A stretch of 64,000 bases of DNA, from contig NZ_CP146609.1 of assembly GCF_037094465.1 (NCBI RefSeq), positions 3,715,501 through 3,779,500 of the forward strand. Reading direction: 5' to 3'. The notes under the pieces were generated by a model. The model was not told the DNA's origin. It did not search any database and was given only the letters and a program-made list of their open reading frames with translations. Positions 1-8,867 of the stretch are shown piece by piece (position 1 is the stretch's first letter; each line of letters opens with the position of its first letter). Source of the stretch: Pseudodesulfovibrio sp. 5S69 (GTDB lineage: Bacteria > Desulfobacterota > Desulfovibrionia > Desulfovibrionales > Desulfovibrionaceae). Made by a program: the position numbers and the translations under genes.

Positions 1-94
1 GGTTGGCCGGGGTCGACACGGGGCAGCCCTTGCTGCACAGCGGTTTCTTGCATTGCAGGCAGCGGGACGCCTCTTCGATTATATGCTTGCCCAT
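1..94 (-). CDS. GltD-like FAD/NAD oxidoreductase, N-terminus only
   Basis: Thirty-one codons of a leftward gene cut by the window edge. The start ATG is at 94 with AAGGAA just upstream. The peptide carries CLQCKKPLCSKGCPVSTPAN, the Cys-rich N-terminal Fe-S motif of the glutamate synthase small subunit and dihydropyrimidine dehydrogenase domain II family. These proteins pass electrons between NAD(P)H, FAD and [4Fe-4S] clusters. The motif supports the family only. The full gene and partner lie outside the window, so the substrate is unknown. Confidence 0.7.
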   Translation of the reverse strand, partial: MGKHIIEEASRCLQCKKPLCSKGCPVSTPAN

Positions 95-711
95 GTACTT
101 TCCTTGTTGGTTGTCGATGCGGCTCTTCGAACCGGACAGAAGGATGCTCCTACAGCATGTGCGGCCGACGTGCAATTCCCCGGCGGAGGCTGTGGAAGTG
201 GATCATTCCGACCCGGCACATCACCTGGATTGGGTCATATGATCACACCCGGCGGCATGCATCCCGGCCTGGAGCGGGCGCCCGGCTCGCCCGCGGGCGA
301 GAATTCGACTATATAACAACCTTGATTAACAGTCTTTCCCCCTACACCGAGACAAAATTACCCACTACAACCGCAATGGCGCGCCGCTGGCCCCGGAATT
401 GCTTGGACGGGTTCGTTCGACAAAACCCCGACACCGGCAAGGAGGCCGCCCGATCCGCACAACCCGGCCATGGAAATCCCGGTCCCGACCGGCTCCCGCA
501 ACGGTGCCGAACCATTATGCACTCCAATGTTTATTGACATGTTACATCGAGCATAATAATAGAACCGTCTGTCTGGGATCTCACATAATTCCCCACTGTT
601 GGAAACGCTGCTGCTGGTATCTGCACCGCCGCGTTCCGCGCCGTCCTGGGGGGACGGCACGGATGTCCCGGACACGCGACCGGTCTGCCCACGCTCAAGA
701 GGAAAACGGTA
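95..711. other. Intergenic region before the TonB/ECF operon
   Basis: About 600 bp between divergent genes with no convincing coding frame. A plausible rightward promoter is TTGACA (534-539), 17 bp, then TAATAG (557-562), followed by a roughly 150-nt leader. ATGT/ACAT half-sites surround it (527-547), but I cannot name a regulator. I looked for a cobalamin or molybdenum-cofactor riboswitch and could not assemble a conserved core of either. Confidence 0.4.
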
Positions 712-2679
712 ATGAAATGCTCTCGCCTGCTGCTGTTCATCGGATTGCTCACCACACTCTTCATCACGCCCGCCCTCGCCCAGGACGAAGGCGGCAAAAC
801 CAATGACCAGGCCGAGTACACCCTCGGTGAAGTCGTTGTCAGCGACTCGTCCAGCACCCTGCAAAAGTCGCTCACGGTGACGGAGATCACCGCCCAGGAA
901 CTGAAGGACGCCGGGGCTCTGACCCTGGCCGACGCCTTCAAGATGGTGCCCGGCGTGACCACCCGCACCGCTGCGGACGGCACCTGCCGCATCGACATCC
1001 GCGGCATGCGCACCCGGAATGTCAAGCTGCTGCTCAACGGCATCCCGTTCCAGTCCGTGCTGGACGGCCAGTTCGATCCCGACGCCATCCCGGTGGAGAA
1101 CATCGCCCGCATCAAGATCACCCGCGGCGCCTCTTCGGTGCTCTACGGAAACGACGGCAACGCGGGCGTCATAGACATCATCACCAAGAAGGGTACCAAG
1201 GATTTTAAGGGAACGGCCGGCGTCCTGGCCGGTCAGGGGGATCTCTACAAGGCGCAGTCGACCATCGCGGGCGGCGACGGCAAACTGGACTACTTCGCCG
1301 GCGCCAGCTACTTGACGCGAAACAACTACCCCGTGTCCTCGGACTTCGACAAGACCGACGACCAGGACTCCGACGAGCGCAAGAACAGCTACCGCAAGCA
1401 CGCCAACATCCTGGCCAACCTGACCTACCAGTCGAGCGACGACACCAACTTCGGCGCGGTCTTCAACCTGTTCGAGGGCGAATACGGCAAGCCGCCGTCC
1501 ACCCTGCGCAACGCCAGCGACCCGTTCGCCAAGAACCCCAAGTATGAGAAGGTGCTGGACTACAGCGGCGCGGACATGCAACTGGCCATGAACCATACGT
1601 TCAACAGCACCGTGGACACCCGGCTGATGGTCTACGCCAGCCGGGAGTACAACGAGACCTCGCGCTACGACTACGCCAACTACTCGACCCAGACCAGGAA
1701 GAATTCCTATCACAGCAAGTCCACCTCGACCACCGTGGGCCTGAACAACCAATGGGGCTACAACACGGACACCTTTGGACGCCTCGTGCTCGGCCTGATC
1801 GGCGAACGGCAGAACTGGAGCGAAAACGGCTTCACCCGGCCCAACAACACATCCTCGGCGGAACTCGACAGCAACGAAACCCTGAGCAACTACACCGCCG
1901 CCCTGCAGGACGACCTGACCCTGTTCGGCAAACTGGGAATCTCCCTGGGCCTCAGCCTGAACGGACAGGCCCGCAGCGACAAGCGCTCGGACACCTACTC
2001 CTACGTGCTGGCGGCCAACTACCAGCTCTTCGAGGGCACCACCCTCAAGGCGTCCCAGGCGCGCAAGATCCGCAACCCCTCGATCCAGAACCTGTATGAC
2101 TCCGTCGCGGGCAACTCCGACCTGGTCAACGAAGTGGACTGGCTTTACGAGATGGGCATCTCCCAGGCCCTGCCCCTGGCCTCCACACTGGACTTCACCG
2201 TGTTCAGAAACGATGCGGAGAACTACATCGAGAAGGTCGGCGACGTTTACGAAAACAACGACAAGTACCGCTTCCAGGGCTTCGAGACCACCCTGTCCAG
2301 CCGGATCATGGAGGGGCTGACCACCCAGTTGGGCTACACCTACCTGGACAGCCAGAACCTCTCGCGCAATGCCGCCACCGACCGGCTGCAGTACCGTCCG
2401 CGCCACAAGATCACCGCGCAGGGCACCTGGATCGCGCCCACCAAGACCAAGGTATACGCCGGGTGGCGGTTCTTCTCGGACCAGTACGCCCTGGACGGCG
2501 GCAACAGCAAGCGCATGCCCGACTACGGCCTGATCGACGTCAAGATCAGCCAGGCCTTTACGGACACGCTGTCCGCCTACGTCGGCGCGGACAACCTGCT
2601 GGATGTGGACTACGCCGAATCCTACGGCTTCGCGCGGCCCGGCCGCGTCGTGTACACGGGATTGGACTACACCTTCTAA
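712..2679 (+). CDS. TonB-dependent outer-membrane receptor
   Basis: A 655-aa receptor with a signal peptide (about residues 1-23, ending ALA), a TonB-box-like stretch YTLGEVVV (36-43), a plug domain (about 50-155) and a long alternating beta-barrel ending in the aromatic tail DYTF that the BAM machinery recognises. The start ATG follows AGAGGAAAACGGTA. It is first in a long co-directional run containing an ECF importer and a complete TonB2 system, so it probably binds the substrate later moved through the ECF membrane complex. Sequence alone does not show the ligand. Metal chelates, cobalamin-like cofactors and other scarce nutrients all fit. Family call is secure. Confidence 0.93.
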   Translation: MKCSRLLLFIGLLTTLFITPALAQDEGGKTNDQAEYTLGEVVVSDSSSTLQKSLTVTEITAQELKDAGALTLADAFKMVPGVTTRTAADGTCRIDIRGMRTRNVKLLLNGIPFQSVLDGQFDPDAIPVENIARIKITRGASSVLYGNDGNAGVIDIITKKGTKDFKGTAGVLAGQGDLYKAQSTIAGGDGKLDYFAGASYLTRNNYPVSSDFDKTDDQDSDERKNSYRKHANILANLTYQSSDDTNFGAVFNLFEGEYGKPPSTLRNASDPFAKNPKYEKVLDYSGADMQLAMNHTFNSTVDTRLMVYASREYNETSRYDYANYSTQTRKNSYHSKSTSTTVGLNNQWGYNTDTFGRLVLGLIGERQNWSENGFTRPNNTSSAELDSNETLSNYTAALQDDLTLFGKLGISLGLSLNGQARSDKRSDTYSYVLAANYQLFEGTTLKASQARKIRNPSIQNLYDSVAGNSDLVNEVDWLYEMGISQALPLASTLDFTVFRNDAENYIEKVGDVYENNDKYRFQGFETTLSSRIMEGLTTQLGYTYLDSQNLSRNAATDRLQYRPRHKITAQGTWIAPTKTKVYAGWRFFSDQYALDGGNSKRMPDYGLIDVKISQAFTDTLSAYVGADNLLDVDYAESYGFARPGRVVYTGLDYTF

Positions 2680-2704
2680 CCGGACACGGAGCGTTCCGGA
2701 GAGT

Positions 2705-4048
2705 ATGTCGGCACACCTGCGTCTGAACGAACTGAGCATACGGTTCAACGACCAGGCGCCGCCGGTTCTCTCCGGCGTCCGCCTCACGGTGGGGCCCGGC
2801 GAATGCCACTGCATCGTCGGCCCCACCGGGAGCGGGAAGTCCAGCCTCTTGCTGGCCGTGGCCGGGCTGCTCCCGCCCGACGTTCTCGACGGCGCCATCG
2901 AACGGCCCGCGCGCCCCGGCGCGGTCTTCCAGAATCCGGGCACCCAGATCCTCTTCGACCACGTGGGGCCGGAGACCGCCTTCGCCCTGGAGAACGCGGG
3001 CGTTCCCCCGGAGACCATGCCCGACCGGGTCGCCCGCGCCCTGGCCGAGGCGGACCTGCCCGTGCCCACCCACACCCCCACCGCGAGCCTGTCCATGGGC
3101 CGCCAGTACCGCCTCGTCCTGGCCGGAGCGCTGGTCGCCGAGCCGGGCCTGCTCCTGCTCGACGAGCCGTGCGCCCAGCTCGACCCGGACGGCTGCCGCG
3201 CCGTGGCCGGGGTCATCGACGCCACCCTTGAGCGGGGCGGCGGTGTGCTCCTGTGCGAGCACCGTCCCGAACCTTTGGCCGAACGCATCACCCACTGGTG
3301 GCGGATAGAGGGCGGCGAGCTGCGGCCGTCCGTTCCGCCCCCGTCTCCCGCCAAGCCGGGCCGGGCTGCGGACCGGCCGCCCGAGTCCTCGGCCCCGCCG
3401 CTGCTGGACATCCGGGGGCTGCACGTCCGGCGGGGGACCAACCAGGTCTTTTCCGGCCTCGACCTGGCCATCCGGCCGGGCGAGGCCGTCCACGTCGAGG
3501 GCGGCAACGGCAGCGGCAAGTCCACCCTGACCCGAATCATGGCCGGGTTCCTGCCCCCGGACTCGGGCCGCGTGGCCCTGTTCGGCGAGCCCGTGGCCCC
3601 GGCGCGGCTGCGCGGCCGGGTGGGGCTGGTGCTGCAGAGCCCGTCCGGCCAGCTCTTCGAAGACACGGTCCTGCGGGAACTGGCCTTCGCGGCCCGGCGC
3701 AAGGGACTTTCCGACCACGAGGGCCGGGCCCGGCACGTGGCCGAGGAGCTGGGCATCGAGCACCTCCTGGGCCACGCCCCGTTCCTGCTCAGCTACGGCC
3801 AGCAGCGGCTGACCGCGCTCGGGGCCTGCCTGACCCAGGAGCCGGACCTGCTCATCCTCGACGACCCGTTCGCCGGGCTGGACAGGGACGCCAGGGAGCG
3901 TATCCACGGACTGCTGGACCGGGAGCGCGCCGAGCGGGGCATGGCCGTGCTGGTCACCGGCCACAATCCCGCCTCGTCCCTGCGCTTTCACAATTTCTAC
4001 ACCCGCGAGCTGCGGATCGTCGGAGGGCGCCTTGAACCCGTGGCCTGA
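2705..4048 (+). CDS. Fused ECF-type double ATPase (EcfA-EcfA')
   Basis: A 447-aa protein holding two ABC ATPase domains in one chain. Domain 1 has Walker A GPTGSGKS (39-46) and Walker B LLLLDEP, with a degenerate signature LSMGR. Domain 2 has GGNGSGKST (about 265-273), signature LSYGQQR and Walker B LLILDDP. This is the layout of the energising subunit of energy-coupling-factor importers, in which two ATPases drive EcfT plus an S component. The start ATG is at 2705 behind GGAG, 25 bp after the receptor stop. The imperfect N-terminal signature suggests one asymmetric ATP site. The next gene overlaps its 3' end by 17 bp. Confidence 0.88.
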   Translation: MSAHLRLNELSIRFNDQAPPVLSGVRLTVGPGECHCIVGPTGSGKSSLLLAVAGLLPPDVLDGAIERPARPGAVFQNPGTQILFDHVGPETAFALENAGVPPETMPDRVARALAEADLPVPTHTPTASLSMGRQYRLVLAGALVAEPGLLLLDEPCAQLDPDGCRAVAGVIDATLERGGGVLLCEHRPEPLAERITHWWRIEGGELRPSVPPPSPAKPGRAADRPPESSAPPLLDIRGLHVRRGTNQVFSGLDLAIRPGEAVHVEGGNGSGKSTLTRIMAGFLPPDSGRVALFGEPVAPARLRGRVGLVLQSPSGQLFEDTVLRELAFAARRKGLSDHEGRARHVAEELGIEHLLGHAPFLLSYGQQRLTALGACLTQEPDLLILDDPFAGLDRDARERIHGLLDRERAERGMAVLVTGHNPASSLRFHNFYTRELRIVGGRLEPVA

Positions 4049-4733
4049 ACCGTCCCCGCAACGCACGGGCTGCGCACCCTCCCCCTGGGTCATGCTCATC
4101 CTCTGCCCGGTGCTCTCGCTCCTGGCCGTGGTCTGGCACGGCCCCTGGTCCATGCCCGTCCTGGCCGTTGTCGAAGGAGTGCTGCTCGTCATATCTCGAC
4201 CCGGCCCGCGCCGTCTGCTGCGCCTGGCCATGGCCTGCTTCTGGCAGATCGCGGTGGTCACCGGGCTGTACTGCCTGCGCTTCGGGCCGCAGGAATGGCG
4301 CGGCGGCTTGGACGTGTCCCTGCGCCTGATCCTGGTCTTCGTGCCCGGCATGCTGACCATCCGCATGGTGCCCCCGGCCGCCTTCGAACGGATCCTCAAG
4401 CGCATCCTGCCGGGCAACCTGCCCTTCGTGGCCTCCTGCTGCCTGCGCTTTTTCCCCCTGCTCCTGGAGCGCGCCCGGATCATCCACGAGGCCCAGGTCC
4501 TGCGCGGGGCGCGGGTACTGCCGCGCGAGCTGCTCAACCCGCGCAACTGGCCCGACGCAGTGTCCTGCATCGCGCTGCCCGCCGTGGTGCAGAGCGTCGA
4601 GCTGGCCACAGAGATCGCCAACAGCGCCAGGGCCAGGGGGTTCAGCATGCGCGGCAGGCGCACGTCCTGGCCCCTGAACGAAGAACAACGCCACGCGGAG
4701 GCCCAAAGCGCCGCAAAGGAGTCCACCCGATGA
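4032..4733 (+). CDS. ECF transporter transmembrane subunit (EcfT)
   Basis: A 233-aa membrane protein with several hydrophobic helices and a cytoplasmic C-terminal portion carrying the Ala-Arg-Gly style coupling motif of EcfT proteins (IANSARARGFSMRG, near residue 200). The best start is TTG at 4032, placed behind GGAGGG and inside the end of the ATPase gene, so the two are translationally coupled. EcfT links ATP hydrolysis to toppling of the S component. It overlaps the following gene by 4 bp (ATGA). Confidence 0.85.
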   Translation: MNPWPEPSPQRTGCAPSPWVMLILCPVLSLLAVVWHGPWSMPVLAVVEGVLLVISRPGPRRLLRLAMACFWQIAVVTGLYCLRFGPQEWRGGLDVSLRLILVFVPGMLTIRMVPPAAFERILKRILPGNLPFVASCCLRFFPLLLERARIIHEAQVLRGARVLPRELLNPRNWPDAVSCIALPAVVQSVELATEIANSARARGFSMRGRRTSWPLNEEQRHAEAQSAAKESTR

Positions 4734-5272
4734 CCGACCAAGCCTCCGCCACCGGCCTGCGCGACACGCTGCTCGTGGGCTTCTGCGCCCTGTTCCTGCT
4801 GGTCACCAAACTGGCGCTCCGCTTGAACCTGGGCATTCCGGGGCACGCCATGTTCTTCACCATCTTCTTCCTGATCCTGCCCAGGGCGGTCACCGGGCGG
4901 AAGCTCGCGGCCACAGCCACCGGGCTGGCCGCCGGGCTGGCTTCGGTGCTCCTCGGCATGGGCAAGGGCGGCCCCCTGCTGCTGCTCAAGTTCCTGTTCC
5001 CGTCCCTGTGCGTGGACCTCGCCTTCCTGCTCTTCCCCGGCATGGGCGGCTCGCTGCTCTTCTGCACCCTGGTCGGATTCGTCGCGGCCGCCACCCGCAT
5101 CGTCGGCGTGGCGGTCACGGACTGGCTGGTGGGCATGGACCCGGCGATCATCATGGCCCACGCCTTCATCAAGACCCTCGGCGGGGCCCTGTTCGGGGCC
5201 CTGGGCGGCCTGGCCGCCGCCCCCATAATCCGTAAACTCAAGGCCAGGGGGCTGCTTCCCCAGGGCCGATAA
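4730..5272 (+). CDS. Putative ECF substrate-binding (S) component
   Basis: A 180-aa, highly hydrophobic protein with about five or six predicted membrane helices and a basic C-terminus. The start ATG overlaps the EcfT stop and has AAAGGAG upstream. Size, topology and position match the S component that gives ECF importers their specificity. I cannot assign it to BioY, ThiT, CbiM/NikM, RibU or another named S family by eye. Because an outer-membrane receptor is cotranscribed, the substrate is probably too large or too scarce for porins. Confidence 0.72.
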   Translation: MTDQASATGLRDTLLVGFCALFLLVTKLALRLNLGIPGHAMFFTIFFLILPRAVTGRKLAATATGLAAGLASVLLGMGKGGPLLLLKFLFPSLCVDLAFLLFPGMGGSLLFCTLVGFVAAATRIVGVAVTDWLVGMDPAIIMAHAFIKTLGGALFGALGGLAAAPIIRKLKARGLLPQGR

Positions 5273-5285
5273 CCACGAGGCAGAC

Positions 5286-6020
5286 ATGCTTTACTATCTG
5301 TGCATAGACGACACCGACAACCTGGAGACCAAGGGAACCGGCTGGCTGGCCGAACAGGCCTGCACCGAGATGAAGGAACTGGGACTGGGCTCGTTTTCGG
5401 CTATCAGCCGCCACCAGCTCTTCGTCCACGAGGACGTGCCCTACACCTCGCACAACAGCTCCATGTGCGTGGAGGTCACGGACTGCGGCGAGCCCGAGGC
5501 GCTTATCCGCTACATGCAGGATTTTTTGGAACGCAACGGCGCGCCCGGCTCGGACCCCGGCCTGTGCCTGGTCCCCGAGACCCTCTGTGACGAGGCCAGG
5601 GAGCGGCTCATCCGCTTCGGCAACGACGCCAAGTGCACCGTCCTGAACAAGGGGTTGGCCTACGGCCTGGCCGCGGAGCTCGGCGTGCACCTGTCCGAGC
5701 ACGGCGGCACGGGCGACGGCGTGGTCGGGGCCCTGGCGGGCGTGGGCCTGCGCATGGGCGGCGAGGACGGCCGCTACCGGGGCTGGATGCACCTGGGCCC
5801 CGAGGACACGGCCATGCCCGCGGGCGATATCGCCCGGCTGTGCGGGGCCCATCACGTGCAGGACGAGGCGGATCATGCCCTGGCCGACGAAGCTCCGGTC
5901 CTGCTCCGGGAGCGCATCAAGCTCATCCGCCGCCACGGCCTGCCCGTGCTCCTGGCCCGGCCCGACGAAACCGGCGGAGCCATGCGGCTGTTGCACAAGA
6001 ACGAATTGAAGATATACTGA
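5286..6020 (+). CDS. Stand-alone IDDTDN protein (TiaS-like catalytic domain)
   Basis: A 244-aa protein opening with LCIDDTDN (5-12) and KGTG (16-19), the nucleotide-binding signature of archaeal TiaS, which makes 2-agmatinylcytidine in tRNA-Ile2. Archaeal TiaS is clearly longer and adds RNA-binding OB-fold and zinc-ribbon parts that are absent here. Bacteria normally use TilS for the equivalent job, so tRNA modification is unlikely. The gene starts 13 bp after the S component behind GAGG and sits inside the transport operon. That suggests processing or phosphorylation of the imported compound, which is inference. The family call is good and the function is unknown. Confidence 0.75.
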   Translation: MLYYLCIDDTDNLETKGTGWLAEQACTEMKELGLGSFSAISRHQLFVHEDVPYTSHNSSMCVEVTDCGEPEALIRYMQDFLERNGAPGSDPGLCLVPETLCDEARERLIRFGNDAKCTVLNKGLAYGLAAELGVHLSEHGGTGDGVVGALAGVGLRMGGEDGRYRGWMHLGPEDTAMPAGDIARLCGAHHVQDEADHALADEAPVLLRERIKLIRRHGLPVLLARPDETGGAMRLLHKNELKIY

Positions 6021-6061
6021 GCCCACGGCCGCAGCCCGGCCCAAACCCGCAAGGATGTTCC

Positions 6062-6898
6062 ATGACCGCCTTTCTCCGCCTGTTCGCCGCCCTGTCCCTT
6101 TTGTTCCTGCTCGTCGCTGGAGCTGCGGCCGAGAGCCCTCCCGGCCCGAAGGACGGCGCGGTGCCCGCGGCTCGGGCCGGGGTGGAGGCGGCGGCGCGCA
6201 AGGCCGGAGCCGCCGGGGTCCGGGCCGAACAATGGGCGGGCGAACGCGAGGAATTGCTCGACCAGGCCCGGCAACTGCTCTACGACGCCGAGGCGGCCCG
6301 CTTCGCCGTGGCCCGGCAACAGGCCTACATCGCCAGGGAACGGGCGGACATCGGCGAGCTCAAGGCGCGCACGGACGCGGCCCTGGCCACCCGGCGCGAC
6401 CTGGACCCGGTGATGGAGACGCTCTACGCCGAACTCGCGCGGGCGCGGGACACGGGCCTGCCCTTTGACCGGGACGAACGGCGGGCCCGGCTGGGTGCCC
6501 TGCGCCGGACCCTGGACGACCCGGACGCCACGGCCGGGGAAAAGCTCGGCCGCCTGCTGGAGGCCCTGCGCATCGAGGCGGGATACAGCCTGGACATGGA
6601 GGCCGAAGACGTGGTCATGGAGCGAGACGGCGCGCCCATGGCCGTGACCGTGCTGCGGGCGGGCAGGCTGGCCCTGCTGCGCATGCCCGCGTCGGGCGCG
6701 TGGGTGGAGCGGTTCGAACCGGCCTCCGGCGAATGGGTCCGGCTGGCCGGCGCCGACGGCCGCGAGCTGGCCAAGGCGGTACAGATTTCACGCAAGCAGC
6801 GCATCGCGGAACTGGTCTACCTGCCCGTGGGCCACCCCGTTGCGCAGATGCCGCAGCAGGCTCCTCCGGCGGACACGGAACAAGGGGAGGCGCAATGA
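6062..6898 (+). CDS. DUF3450 periplasmic coiled-coil protein of a TonB2 system
   Basis: A 278-aa protein with a signal peptide (about 1-22), a long Ala/Glu/Arg-rich coiled coil (about 35-115) and a compact C-terminal domain. This matches DUF3450 proteins, which precede ttpC in Vibrio-type TonB2 clusters. The start ATG at 6062 follows AAGGATG. The stop overlaps the next ATG (ATGA). The likely role is a periplasmic partner of the extended ExbB-like protein TtpC. Its biochemical role is not established. Confidence 0.8.
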   Translation: MTAFLRLFAALSLLFLLVAGAAAESPPGPKDGAVPAARAGVEAAARKAGAAGVRAEQWAGEREELLDQARQLLYDAEAARFAVARQQAYIARERADIGELKARTDAALATRRDLDPVMETLYAELARARDTGLPFDRDERRARLGALRRTLDDPDATAGEKLGRLLEALRIEAGYSLDMEAEDVVMERDGAPMAVTVLRAGRLALLRMPASGAWVERFEPASGEWVRLAGADGRELAKAVQISRKQRIAELVYLPVGHPVAQMPQQAPPADTEQGEAQ

Positions 6899-8334
6899 TC
6901 CGCCTGGTCCTCGCCTCTCGTCGCGCCCTGCCGATCTGTTGCCTGGCCCTCTTTCTCGCCCTGACTGCCTGGACCGTTCCGGCCCTGGCCCGACAAGGCG
7001 ATCCCCCGGTCCGGGAAGACGCCCCGGCCCGCCTGAACGGGCTGGCCGCGTCCATGGCGGCCCGGACCGAGGCCGTGAACAAACTCCTCGACCTCGATGA
7101 ACACGAACTGCGTGCCCGCGTGGCCGCGCTGCGCAAGGCGCGCAACGCCGAGCGGGCCCGGCTGGACAAGGCCGTGGCCGAATTGGCCCGGCTGCGGACC
7201 GAGCACAAGGCCCTGGCCGACCGGTACGAGGCCGTGGCCGGGAAGATGCGCGCGGTGGAGGACGCGGTCCGGTCCAACGCGGCCCAGGCCCGCACGCTCC
7301 TTGAACAGAGCGCCCGGACGTCGCTTGTCCCGGACCGACTGGCTCCCCTGGACCGCATGGCCCGCTCCCGCGACTTTCCCGGACTCGAAGCCATCTCCGC
7401 CATGGGCGGCCTGCTCCTGGACGAAATCACCTCCGGCGCGACCGTGGAAACGCGCGACGGGACCTTCCTCGGCCCGGACGGGCAGGCGCGCCGGGGCAGC
7501 CTGCTGCGCGCGGGCAGCCTCTTCCTCGGGGCGACGGATCGGGACGGACACGCCTTTCTGCTCACCCCCGGCTCCATCCCGCCCCAGGCCGTGGCCGCCA
7601 CGCCCGGAGCGGCGGCCGACGCCATCGAGGCTTGGGGGGACGGCTCGGGCAGTGTCCTGCCCTTGGACCCGTCCCACGGCGCGGCCCTGTCCCTGCTCCA
7701 GGCCCGGCGCACCCTGGATGACTGGATCCAGGGCGGCGGCCTGCTCCTGTGGCCCATCCTGGCCATCGGCCTGGCCGCGCTGCTGGTCGTGCTCTACAAG
7801 GGCGCGCGCCTGCTCCTGGCCCGCCCCTGCCCCGGAGATTTCCCCCGCCGGTTGCGGATCGCCCGGGACGCCGACGGCTGGCCGGGCGTGAAGCGGCTGC
7901 TCGGGTCCCTGCCCCGCTCCCCGGCCGCGCGGGTCCTCCTGTGGACCTCGCCCGACGCCGACCCGGACCTGCGGGACAAGCAGTTGCAGGAGGGGTTCCT
8001 CTTCGAGTTGCGCCGCCTGGAAAGCGGGCTCGGGTTCATCGCGGTCATGGCCGCCGTGGCCCCGCTGCTGGGGCTGCTCGGCACGGTCACGGGCATGATC
8101 GACTCCTTCCAGGCCGTGACCGTGTTCGGCACGGCCAACCCGAGGATCATGTCCAGCGGCATCAGCGAGGCACTGATCACCACCCAGGCCGGGCTCGGCG
8201 TAGCCATCCCGGCCATGCTTCTGCACCAGTTCCTCAAGCAGCGGGTCCAGGCCCTGTCCGCCGACATGGAGCAGCAGTGCGCGGCCCTCCAGGCCCTGCT
8301 CGCGTCCGAGCCCGACAAGGACGGCACGTCGTGA
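6895..8334 (+). CDS. ttpC: TtpC-like MotA/TolQ/ExbB proton channel with periplasmic extension
   Basis: A 479-aa protein. A signal-like N-terminus (to ALA, about 32) leads to a periplasmic coiled coil (about 50-145) and globular region. A membrane helix follows near 285-305, then a MotA/TolQ/ExbB domain (about 350-470) with the glycine-rich LLGLLGTVTGM motif. This is the layout of TtpC, the extra ExbB-like subunit of TonB2 systems. Start ATG at 6895 behind GGGGAGG. It overlaps both neighbours (ATGA upstream, GTGA downstream), which indicates a tightly coupled complex. Confidence 0.83.
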   Translation: MIRLVLASRRALPICCLALFLALTAWTVPALARQGDPPVREDAPARLNGLAASMAARTEAVNKLLDLDEHELRARVAALRKARNAERARLDKAVAELARLRTEHKALADRYEAVAGKMRAVEDAVRSNAAQARTLLEQSARTSLVPDRLAPLDRMARSRDFPGLEAISAMGGLLLDEITSGATVETRDGTFLGPDGQARRGSLLRAGSLFLGATDRDGHAFLLTPGSIPPQAVAATPGAAADAIEAWGDGSGSVLPLDPSHGAALSLLQARRTLDDWIQGGGLLLWPILAIGLAALLVVLYKGARLLLARPCPGDFPRRLRIARDADGWPGVKRLLGSLPRSPAARVLLWTSPDADPDLRDKQLQEGFLFELRRLESGLGFIAVMAAVAPLLGLLGTVTGMIDSFQAVTVFGTANPRIMSSGISEALITTQAGLGVAIPAMLLHQFLKQRVQALSADMEQQCAALQALLASEPDKDGTS

Positions 8335-8867
8335 CCGGCCTGCTGCACACGGTGCTCGACTTCGTGGATGCGGGCGGCGGGACCATGCCGCCCCTGCTCC
8401 TGTGCTGCCTGGCCATGTGGTACTGCATCCTGCGCGCCTGGCTGGACCTCCTGCCCGTCTCGGCGGACGCGCTGCGGGCCGAGATGGACCGGACCTTCGC
8501 CTGCCTGTGCGGGAGGTCCAAGGCCGAGGACGCCGACCTGGCCCACGTGCTGGCCGAGACCGTCCGCGCGCGCACGCGCCGCAGGCTGTCCCTGGCCGCC
8601 GTATTCGCGGGCGCGGCCCCGCTGCTGGGGCTGCTCGGCACGGTCACGGGCATGATCGAAACCTTCGACGGCGTGGCCCGCTTCGGCATGATGAGCCCCA
8701 AGGTCATCTCGTCCGGCATCAGCCAGGCCATGATCTCCACCCAGACCGGGCTGGTGGTCGCCGTGCCCGGCCTGATCGCCGTCTATTTCCTGCGCCGCCG
8801 GCTCCACCGCCGGCTGTTGGCGCCCGCAGGGGTCGGCCCATGCCCCGGCGGAGGGGACGCGCCATGA
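8331..8867 (+). CDS. exbB: ExbB2 biopolymer transport protein
   Basis: A 178-aa MotA/TolQ/ExbB-family membrane protein with three hydrophobic segments and the same LLGLLGTVTGMI motif as its neighbour (about residues 98-109). Start GTG at 8331 lies in a GTGA overlap with the ttpC stop. It is shorter than TtpC and lacks the periplasmic extension, as expected of the canonical ExbB that forms the proton channel with ExbD. It ends in an ATGA overlap with exbD. Confidence 0.88.
   Translation: MTGLLHTVLDFVDAGGGTMPPLLLCCLAMWYCILRAWLDLLPVSADALRAEMDRTFACLCGRSKAEDADLAHVLAETVRARTRRRLSLAAVFAGAAPLLGLLGTVTGMIETFDGVARFGMMSPKVISSGISQAMISTQTGLVVAVPGLIAVYFLRRRLHRRLLAPAGVGPCPGGGDAP

Noticed and set aside
440..711. 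Cobalamin or molybdenum-cofactor riboswitch before the TonB receptor
   Set aside because: I searched for the conserved cores and could not find a B12 box or Moco-type stem set.
358..3756. Very long leftward open frame (1132 codons) opposite the TonB receptor and ATPase genes
   Set aside because: Low-complexity Arg/Ser/Pro/Gly translation typical of the antisense of GC-rich genes. The sense strand has clear families.
2558..5287. Long leftward open frame opposite the ECF genes
   Set aside because: Same reason: antisense shadow of well-supported genes, with no domain or start signal.
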